A program made the translations under genes and the position numbers. Positions 46,497 to 52,500 of a DNA stretch of 52,500 nt are shown one piece after another (position 1 is the first letter of the stretch; each line of letters opens with the position of its first letter). Under the pieces are notes generated by a model. It searched no databases. It worked only from the letters and a program-made list of their open reading frames with translations, and was not told the DNA's origin. The stretch covers positions 1 to 52,500 of the forward strand of contig JAHBSF010000011.1 in assembly GCA_019639255.1 (NCBI GenBank). Reading direction: 5' to 3'. This DNA is from Acidobacteriota bacterium (GTDB lineage Bacteria; Acidobacteriota; Blastocatellia; RBC074).

Positions 46497-47600
46497 TTCG
46501 ATTACTTCTTTGCGCACAGTCAGCGCCTCGATGCGCGCTTCGTTTACTTCGTATCCGATGCCGGGCGCGGCCGGTCTGCGAATCGTTCCGTGCGGCGTTA
46601 CTTCCACTTCGGGCGTGATGATGTCTTCGGTCCAGTATCTCTTTGAAGCCGAAACATCCCCCGGCAGCGTGAATCCCGACTGCGTGGCCATTGCGATGTT
46701 CTGCGCCCGCCCTATGCCCGCTTCGAGCATCCCGCCGCACCATACGGGCACGCCGCGCTCGCGGCAGTAACGCTCGATCTTCTGCGCCTCGGTATGCCCG
46801 GCTACGCGCCCAAGTTTTATATTGATTATCCGGCAGGCGCCGAGCGCGAGCGCCTTGCGGGCGTCGTCTACGCCGAGTATCGATTCGTCCAGACAGATCG
46901 ACGACCGTATCCGCCGCTGCAATTCTGCGTGGTCGATTATGTCGTCGTAGGCAAGAGGCTGCTCTACAAGCAGCAGGTTGAATTCGTCCAGTTTCCTGAA
47001 CGTATCCGCATCATCGAGCGTGTAGGCGGAATTGGCGTCAACCGTCAGAAGGATGTCGGGGTATTCCCTGCGGACGGCTTTGACCATTTCGTAGTCGCGG
47101 CCCGGTTTGATTTTCAGCTTGATTCGCTGGTAGCCGGCTGCGAGTTCGGTTTCGATCTTCTTCAAAAGCGCCGCATCGGTCGGCTGAATGCCCAAGGATA
47201 CGCCGCACGGAATTTCTTCCTGCTCCCCGCCGAGCAGTTGCCACAGCGGAACGCCCTGCTGTTTCGCCGCCAGATCCCAGATCGCGGTCTCAACCGCCGC
47301 GCGCGCCATCTTGTTGCCGCGTATCGGCGAGGTGAGTGCAATGGCCTGATCGGGCGAACCTATATCTTTTCCGAGCGTGTACGGAGCGACGAAATCGCGC
47401 AGCACAATCCACGCAGTATCGGTCGCTTCGTGATTGTAGAGCGGAGTTTCGCCGCACGTGCATTCACCCCACCCGACTGCGCCTTCCGAAAATACCTTGA
47501 CCAGTATGATGCGCCGCCCCGTCGTCACTCCGAAGCTCGTCTCGAAGGGAGCTACAAGCGGCAGATGTATTTCGCGTAATTCGATTCGGTCGATTTTCAT
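46488..47600 (-). CDS. menC: o-Succinylbenzoate synthase / N-acylamino acid racemase family
   Basis: This 370-residue enolase-superfamily protein has the catalytic and metal residues of the MenC/NAAAR group: KLKIKPG (acid/base Lys), TVDANSAYT (metal Asp), VEQPLAYDD (metal Glu), CLDESILG and [13 protein letters not shown]. It dehydrates SHCHC to o-succinylbenzoate in menaquinone synthesis; some members also racemise N-acylamino acids. A menaquinone role would match the ETF:menaquinone-type oxidoreductase in this window. A GNAT gene lies 6 nt upstream on the same strand. The last codons and stop lie in a repeat arm. Confidence 0.9.
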   Translation of the reverse strand: MKIDRIELREIHLPLVAPFETSFGVTTGRRIILVKVFSEGAVGWGECTCGETPLYNHEATDTAWIVLRDFVAPYTLGKDIGSPDQAIALTSPIRGNKMARAAVETAIWDLAAKQQGVPLWQLLGGEQEEIPCGVSLGIQPTDAALLKKIETELAAGYQRIKLKIKPGRDYEMVKAVRREYPDILLTVDANSAYTLDDADTFRKLDEFNLLLVEQPLAYDDIIDHAELQRRIRSSICLDESILGVDDARKALALGACRIINIKLGRVAGHTEAQKIERYCRERGVPVWCGGMLEAGIGRAQNIAMATQSGFTLPGDVSASKRYWTEDIITPEVEVTPHGTIRRPAAPGIGYEVNEARIEALTVRKEVIEER

Positions 47601-47606
47601 GATTGC

Positions 47607-48392
47607 CTATTCGTACCGGAGTATTCCTTCCTCATAAGCGTCGTTGTAAAAAAGATACCGGCTCGGCTCATCCCCGCGTCCGGGTTCAAAACCGGCGCAG
47701 TACAGGCCGGCGGAAAGATGCCGATCGAAGCCGGATCTTACCGATTGCTGCCACCGGACGGCTTCAGCCGGATCGCGCGCCTTGATCTGTTCGATCTCCC
47801 GCGGCACTTCTACCGCAGCAACCGGCGCATCATTGCGAGCCTCCCCATGCAGCGCCCGATTGACCCGCTCTGCACCCACCCACCATTCGACGAAAAGCCG
47901 GTCGGTGTCCAGGCCCCTGTGCAGCGCGCTTGTGCTCGCATTGCCGTAGTAATTGACGTAGTATTTGCGCACCACGCCGCCGAGTTTGACGATGTTCAGA
48001 TAAGCATTGCGCGATTGCAGCGGATCGAAAGTCCAGCCTATCAACCCGATCCCGTGCGCGAGCGCATAATCGCGCTGTGCAAGTTTCAACCGCCGTCCTA
48101 TTCCCGCGTTCTGAAGCGCCGGGTCTACGGCAAGCATGTGCGAATAATAATAAGGCCGATTGCCGGAATCGAACGCCGCAAGCGCGTGTGCAAATCCGAG
48201 CAGATTGCCCGCGCCCCCTTCGGATGAATCAAAGGCGCCGAGCGTCATGCCTCCACTGCGGCGCGTGATTACAAAAGATCGCAGCGGCGTTACATCGATG
48301 TCGGAAAACTGCCATACAAGTTGCTGCATGCGCAGACAAGACGTGTACTCCTCGAACGTCGTGCAAAGGCGAATATCGTAATTTGGCGTCAT
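47607..48392 (-). CDS. GNAT-like protein (COG3375 type), partner of menC
   Basis: From ATG 48392 the protein has 261 residues; the longer frame contains translated repeat DNA. GNAT-type features are [21 protein letters not shown] and [21 protein letters not shown], with [23 protein letters not shown] after it. This matches the predicted acetyltransferase family COG3375, which often neighbours o-succinylbenzoate synthase/N-acylamino acid racemase genes. The pairing suggests N-acylation of an amino acid, with racemisation by the neighbour; that is inference. The gap to menC is 6 nt, so they are co-transcribed. Confidence 0.78.
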   Translation of the reverse strand: MTPNYDIRLCTTFEEYTSCLRMQQLVWQFSDIDVTPLRSFVITRRSGGMTLGAFDSSEGGAGNLLGFAHALAAFDSGNRPYYYSHMLAVDPALQNAGIGRRLKLAQRDYALAHGIGLIGWTFDPLQSRNAYLNIVKLGGVVRKYYVNYYGNASTSALHRGLDTDRLFVEWWVGAERVNRALHGEARNDAPVAAVEVPREIEQIKARDPAEAVRWQQSVRSGFDRHLSAGLYCAGFEPGRGDEPSRYLFYNDAYEEGILRYE

Positions 48393-48503
48393 AAAGTATC
48401 TGAAATACGCAGTGATCAAATGCCTCGGAATATTACCCGACGTACGTTGAATTTGACCAGCACCGCACAAGAGAATCAGCAGCCGCACACCAACGATTTC
48501 GTT

Positions 48504-48545
48504 CCCTGTGTTCCGTTTATTTCCGTGTGTTCCGTTGTTTCTCTT
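48504..48545. repeat. Half copy of palindromic repeat
   Basis: TTCCCTGTGTTCCGTTTA and TTTCCGTGTGTTCCGTTG are right-arm-like units with no partner. It lies between the divergent GNAT-like and aminotransferase genes. Confidence 0.55.
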
Positions 48546-48602
48546 CTTTCTGTAGCGATACAATCCGGAGCGACGAACAAATCTTCCTTGCGAGGTTCAC
48601 CG

Positions 48603-49892
48603 ATGTCCAACCGCGAAACGACGAACAAGCATCAGCAGTATCTGTGGAAATGCGTCACCAACTACTATGCCGAACCCGTAGCGCTCCAACGCGGCGAGGG
48701 CATGCACGTATGGGATGAGGACGGCAACAAATATCTGGACTGCTTCGGCGGCGTTCTGACGACAAGCGTCGGACACGCAAATCCCGATGTAGTCTCGGCG
48801 GTCGTCGATCAGGTAGGGAAAATTGCGCATACATCGACGCTTTATCCCACAGGGCCGCAGGCGGCGCTCGCCGCCAAACTTGCTGAAATCACCCCGGGCG
48901 CGCTCGAAAAAAGCTTCTTTACCAACAGCGGCACCGAAGCCGACGAAACCGCCGTGCTCGCCGCCAAACTCTACACCGGCCGCCACGAAATCATCACGCT
49001 GCGCCACAGCTACAGCGGTCGATCCTTTTCCGCCATGGCCGCAAGCGGTCACGCGCCCTGGAAGCCGCTGCCCGCGCAGGTGCCCGGCTACGTTCACGCT
49101 CCCGCCCCCTACTGCTACCGCTGCCCATTCAAACTCACTTACCCGGAATGCGACCTCGCCTGCGCCAAAGACTTCAAGGAACTCATCGAAACCTCGACAT
49201 CGGGCGCCGTGGGCGCGTTTATGGCCGAACCGATTATGGGCGTCGGCGGATTCATCACGCCGCCGAAAGAATACTTCAAGGAAGCCGTAGCCATCGTTCG
49301 CCAGTACGGGGGCGTGTTCATATGCGATGAAGTGCAGACGGGCTGGGGACGCACAGGCGGCCGTTTGTTCGGCATCGAGCATTGGGATGTCGAACCCGAT
49401 CTGATGACCTTCGCCAAGGGCATGGCCAACGGCATTCCTATCGGCGCTACCGTGGCGACGCGCGAAATCGCCGATGCGGTGCCGACGCTCAGCTTTTCGA
49501 CCTTCGGCGGAAATCCCGTATCGATGCGCGCCGCACTTGCCACAATCGAAGTCATCGAACGCGACAACCTCGCCGAAAACGCGCGCGTAGTCGGTGAGTA
49601 TCTGCGCGAGGGGCTTTCGGGACTGTATGAAAAGTACGACGTAATCGGCGATGTGCGCGGGATGGGACTGATGCAGGCGATAGAATTCGTCAAGGACCGC
49701 AAGACCAAAGAACCGGACGCCACGGCGGTGGTCAAGGTTTTTGAAGAAACGAAAAAGCGCGGCGTGCTTGTAGGCAAGGGCGGATTGTACGGAAACGTCA
49801 TCAGGCTCGGACCGCCGCTTGTCGCGACCAAAGACAATGTCGATGAACTGCTGAGCGCACTCGATGCCGCGCTCCAAACTGAAGACAGATAA
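48603..49892 (+). CDS. Class III aminotransferase (alanine-glyoxylate aminotransferase 2-like)
   Basis: ATG 48603 follows GCGAGG by 8 nt and gives 429 residues. PLP-binding features are NSGTEADETAVLAAK, HSYSGRSFSAMA, ICDEVQTGWGRTGG (Asp that binds the pyridine nitrogen) and the Schiff-base Lys in MTFAKGMANGIPIG. The C-terminus has VRGMGLMQAIEF. The sequence most resembles AGXT2/4-aminobutyrate-type enzymes that use alanine or beta-amino acids with glyoxylate or pyruvate. The Cys-rich CYRCPFKLTYPECDLAC insertion is found in AGXT2-like proteins. The stop codon is the TAA of a repeat arm. Confidence 0.88.
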   Translation: MSNRETTNKHQQYLWKCVTNYYAEPVALQRGEGMHVWDEDGNKYLDCFGGVLTTSVGHANPDVVSAVVDQVGKIAHTSTLYPTGPQAALAAKLAEITPGALEKSFFTNSGTEADETAVLAAKLYTGRHEIITLRHSYSGRSFSAMAASGHAPWKPLPAQVPGYVHAPAPYCYRCPFKLTYPECDLACAKDFKELIETSTSGAVGAFMAEPIMGVGGFITPPKEYFKEAVAIVRQYGGVFICDEVQTGWGRTGGRLFGIEHWDVEPDLMTFAKGMANGIPIGATVATREIADAVPTLSFSTFGGNPVSMRAALATIEVIERDNLAENARVVGEYLREGLSGLYEKYDVIGDVRGMGLMQAIEFVKDRKTKEPDATAVVKVFEETKKRGVLVGKGGLYGNVIRLGPPLVATKDNVDELLSALDAALQTEDR

Positions 49893-49978
49893 CAAAACAT
49901 ACGAAATAAAACAGAAACTACGGAAATATTGAACTTTTCCGTTCTTTTCGTATCATTTCGTTTGTTCCGTTATCTCTC
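49886..49978. repeat. Palindromic repeat, full copy
   Basis: AGATAACAAAACATACGAAA (from 49887) and TTTCGTTTGTTCCGTTATCT (to 49975) are outer arms with several mismatches. Its centre AAACTACGGAAATATTGAAC belongs to the TATTCAAC subfamily. AGATAA supplies the aminotransferase stop. Confidence 0.88.
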
Positions 49979-49995
49979 CTTCTACGGTCACACTC

Positions 49996-51678
49996 ATGAA
50001 AAAAATTCTCTTTGCCGCTTCTCTCATTCTGCTTCTTTCCTGCGCAACCCAGACCGAGCGGGCGGATCTCATACTGCGCAACGCCGTAGTCTATACCGCC
50101 AATGACGCTCAACCTCGCGCCGAAGCCGTCGCCGTCAAAGCCGACCGCATACTGTTCGTAGGCTCAAACGCAGACGCCGCAAAATACTCCGGCCCGCAGA
50201 CGCGAACGATAGACCTCAACGGCGCCGCAATCGTGCCCGGCCTCATCGATTCGCACTACCATCTTTCGGGCGTCGGCATGCGCGAATTGACGCTCAACCT
50301 CGAAGGCGCAAACAGCCTCGATGAATTTCTTGCCAAAGTAAAAGCGCGCGTCGATCAGGCAAAACCCGGCGAATGGGTCACGGGCCGCGGCTGGATCGAA
50401 ACCTTCTGGAAACCGCAACAGTTCCCGACGCGCCACGACCTGGACAAAATATCTCCCAACAATCCCGTTTACCTCACGCGCGCCGACGGTCACGCAAGCG
50501 TAGTAAACAGCGCCGCTCTAAAACTCGCCGGCATCACCAAAGAAACGCCGAATCCCTTCGGCGGCGAGATAATGAAAGACAAAACGACGCGTGAACCTAC
50601 GGGAATGCTCATCGACCGCGCGCAGGGACTCGTGCGGTCGCGCGTGCCCTCGGGCGCACCCGAACAGGCCGATGAAGCGCTTGTTGTCGGCGCACGCCGC
50701 AGCGTCGAACTCGGATGGACCGGGATTCAGAACGCGGGAGGAAGCTACGATGACGTGGATCGCCTGCGCCGCCTCTACGGCGAGGGCAAAATCAAACTGC
50801 GCGTATATCAGGCGGTGCACGGCCCAAGCCCCTCGGCTACGCGATTGATCAAGGAAGGAGCAAGCATCGGCGAATTCGACAACCGGTTTACGCTGCGCGG
50901 AATCAAGGTCGTATTCGACGGCGCGCTCGGATCAAAGGGAGCCGCGCTGCTTGAACCTTACGCCGATCACGATACTACGGGCCTGCTTACGGCAAAGGAA
51001 GATGAAGTGCTTCCGATGCTCATAGACGCGCTCAAATCCGGCATCCAGGTCGAGACGCACGCAATCGGGGACCGCGCCAACCGCATAATCCTCGATCTGT
51101 ATGAAAAGGCATTCGCAGCAGTTCCGGCCGGTGAACGCAGGATCGCGGATCCGCGCTTCCGCGTAGAGCACGCACAGATACTCGATCTTTCGGACATCCC
51201 GCGTTTTGCAAGCCTCGGCGTAATACCCTCGATGCAGCCCTCGCACGCGATCGGGGATCTGCACTTTGCGCCGAGCCGCCTCGGCATCAAACGGCTCGAA
51301 GGCGCTTATGCCTGGCAGTCGCTCATCAAATCGGGCGTGGTGATTGCGGGCGGGTCGGACGCGCCCGTAGAGCGCGGTGAGCCGATGATCGAATTTTACG
51401 CGGCAGTTGCACGCAGGGATCTGCGCGGATTTTCGGGCGAAGGCTGGCATCCGGAACAAAAAGCAACGCGCGAGCAGGCGCTCAAGATGTTCACGCTCTG
51501 GGCCGCACACGCGGCTTTCGAAGAAAAGCTCCGCGGCTCGATCGAGCCGGGAAAACTCGCCGATCTCACGGTCCTCTCGGCCGACATCATGAACATTCCG
51601 GAAGCCGAGATCCCTAAAACCCTGTGCCTGATGACCGTTATCAACGGCGAAGTGGTTCATAACGCTGCGGGGAAATAG
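49996..51678 (+). CDS. YtcJ-like amidohydrolase lipoprotein
   Basis: This 560-residue protein starts with a lipoprotein signal (LLSC, lipid Cys16). The amidohydrolase 3/YtcJ family features are GLIDSHYHLSGVG (metal HxH), TRADGHASVVNSAAL, FDGALGSKGAAL, VETHAIGDRANR, VEHAQIL and GSDAPVERGEP. Such enzymes hydrolyse N-acyl or formamide substrates with bound metals; the substrate is unknown. It should face the periplasm. The phosphatidyltransferase gene begins immediately after its stop codon. Confidence 0.88.
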   Translation: MKKILFAASLILLLSCATQTERADLILRNAVVYTANDAQPRAEAVAVKADRILFVGSNADAAKYSGPQTRTIDLNGAAIVPGLIDSHYHLSGVGMRELTLNLEGANSLDEFLAKVKARVDQAKPGEWVTGRGWIETFWKPQQFPTRHDLDKISPNNPVYLTRADGHASVVNSAALKLAGITKETPNPFGGEIMKDKTTREPTGMLIDRAQGLVRSRVPSGAPEQADEALVVGARRSVELGWTGIQNAGGSYDDVDRLRRLYGEGKIKLRVYQAVHGPSPSATRLIKEGASIGEFDNRFTLRGIKVVFDGALGSKGAALLEPYADHDTTGLLTAKEDEVLPMLIDALKSGIQVETHAIGDRANRIILDLYEKAFAAVPAGERRIADPRFRVEHAQILDLSDIPRFASLGVIPSMQPSHAIGDLHFAPSRLGIKRLEGAYAWQSLIKSGVVIAGGSDAPVERGEPMIEFYAAVARRDLRGFSGEGWHPEQKATREQALKMFTLWAAHAAFEEKLRGSIEPGKLADLTVLSADIMNIPEAEIPKTLCLMTVINGEVVHNAAGK

Positions 51679-52377
51679 GTGCGCGAAAAACTTCCTGCCT
51701 GGGGCGTCCATTTCTATACCGCTACCGGACTGATAGCAGCCGCCGGCATGGCCGTGCTGATCATCCGCGGCGGCGATGCGTCTTTCCGTTATGCAATGCT
51801 GCTGATGATTGCCGCTACCGTCATCGACGCCACGGACGGAAAGCTTGCGCGGCGCGTCGATGTAAAACGCCGGACGCCGGAATTCGACGGCCGCAGGCTC
51901 GACGATATAGTCGATTTTCATACCTACACCTCACTGCCGCTGCTGCTCGTATGGCGCGCCGGTCTGCTTGACGGAGCGTGGAACTGGGTGATTGCCGTTC
52001 CGCTGCTTGCCAGCGCCTACGGGTTTTCCCAGACCGATGCAAAAACAAAAGACGGCTTCTTTCTCGGTTTCCCGTCCTACTGGAACGCAATCGCGATTTA
52101 TCTGTATCTGCTGCAACCCGGCGCGGCGGCGACAATAGCGGTGCTACTGTTTTTTGCAGCTCTTACCTTCATCCCGGCGCGTTATCTGTATCCGTCGTTC
52201 GGCGGTCCGTTCAGCCGCGCAACGATCGTACTCGGTGTGGCCTGGGGAGCAATGCTCGTGTTTATATTGACCGGAGTGTGGGCAAGTCAGGTGTGGGTAT
52301 GGCTGTCGCTTGCGTATCCGGCCTACTACCTCGGCGTTTCCTGGTGGATCACGATGATTCGGCCGGCGGGAGGATGA
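51679..52377 (+). CDS. pcs: CDP-alcohol phosphatidyltransferase, phosphatidylcholine synthase-like
   Basis: GTG 51679 directly follows the TAG of the previous gene, giving 232 residues. The CDP-alcohol motif is seen as DATDGKLAR (50-58) and G71-x3-D75-x3-D79. The 12-residue spacing between the two halves and the segment FDGRRLDDIVDFHTY are more like bacterial phosphatidylcholine synthase (choline plus CDP-diacylglycerol) than PgsA or PssA. About seven hydrophobic helices are visible. No separate Shine-Dalgarno is present, so translation is probably coupled. Substrate assignment is inferred from motif spacing. Confidence 0.75.
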   Translation: MREKLPAWGVHFYTATGLIAAAGMAVLIIRGGDASFRYAMLLMIAATVIDATDGKLARRVDVKRRTPEFDGRRLDDIVDFHTYTSLPLLLVWRAGLLDGAWNWVIAVPLLASAYGFSQTDAKTKDGFFLGFPSYWNAIAIYLYLLQPGAAATIAVLLFFAALTFIPARYLYPSFGGPFSRATIVLGVAWGAMLVFILTGVWASQVWVWLSLAYPAYYLGVSWWITMIRPAGG

Positions 52378-52384
52378 CGGCAAG

Positions 52385-52480
52385 AAAGAGAGATAACGAA
52401 ACAGACGGAATGAAACGAAACAAACGAAAAGTTCGACCATTTTCGCGATTTCCGTCTATTTTCGTTTGTTTCGTCATCAA
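52385..52480. repeat. Palindromic repeat at right edge
   Basis: AAGAGAGATAACGAAACAGACGG on the left and CGTTTGTTTCGTCATC on the right. Both arms share CGAAACA in place of CGGAACA. The remaining 20 bases of the window hold nothing recognisable. Confidence 0.85.
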
Positions 52481-52500
52481 TTTCGGTAAAGTGGAGATGG

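Noticed and set aside
48321-48602. 94-residue extension of the aminotransferase
   Set aside because: It overlaps the divergent GNAT gene and a half repeat; ATG 48603 has a ribosome site and matches the family start.

Overview
The window looks like a chromosomal segment of a high-GC Gram-negative bacterium, most plausibly an Acidobacteriota member (Blastocatellia-like). This is inferred from the gene families: a PSCyt1/DUF1549/DUF1553 cytochrome protein with a Tat-exported DUF1501 partner, three Oar-like TonB-dependent receptors in a row, an FG-GAP repeat surface protein, a regulator-like protein with an N-terminal domain common in acidobacteria, and a menaquinone-linked ETF/acyl-CoA dehydrogenase operon. 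No rRNA, tRNA, CRISPR array, prophage or transposase was seen.

Layout: 1-2.4 kb, FG-GAP repeat protein (cut by the window edge) and a single-domain response regulator. 2.5-9.4 kb, DUF1549/DUF1553 cytochrome protein, DUF1501 protein, PhoPQ-activated-protein-like hydrolase and a Gfo/Idh/MocA oxidoreductase, with a GxxExxY gene between the first two. 9.5-14.6 kb (minus strand), operon etfB-etfA-membrane Fe-S oxidoreductase-acyl-CoA dehydrogenase, which should pass electrons from acyl-CoA via ETF to menaquinone. 14.7-18 kb, GNAT protein, a structured RNA/leader, rpsT, a TPR-like membrane protein and a DUF457-type membrane hydrolase. 18.3-33.8 kb, a membrane regulator-like protein, three TonB receptors with long structured leaders, and a diaminopropionate ammonia-lyase-like enzyme. 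33.9-41.4 kb, Tat-exported unknown protein, GWxTD-like secreted protein, YkgJ-type cysteine-cluster protein, PIN-domain toxin-antitoxin pair, ttcA, thiL and an MTA/SAH-deaminase-like amidohydrolase. 41.5-52.4 kb, DUF4139 protein, ligA, orphan SPPY DNA methyltransferase, menC with a GNAT partner, class III aminotransferase, YtcJ-like lipoprotein amidohydrolase and a phosphatidylcholine-synthase-like enzyme.

The outstanding signal is a dispersed family of about 70-110 bp palindromic elements sitting in most intergenic gaps from 5 kb to the right edge. The outer arm reads AGATAACGGAACAAACGAAA and its complement closes the other side. I count about fourteen full palindromes and five half elements, plus one copy whose two arms are separated by a complete GxxExxY (PD-(D/E)xK-type) gene. 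Arms within a copy match each other better than they match other copies (48/48 and 40/40 perfect in two cases), and in some copies the match runs into adjacent sequence that other copies lack. Element sequence supplies stop codons and even C-terminal tails to neighbouring genes. Full palindromes lie at ends of likely transcription units, while half elements lie inside operon-like runs or a divergent gap. I regard this repeat family, with its possible GxxExxY cargo, as the best candidate for an undescribed system here. A second candidate is a promoter-driven, terminator-ended RNA at 15.29-15.49 kb that carries an 11-codon leader ORF upstream of a GNAT gene.
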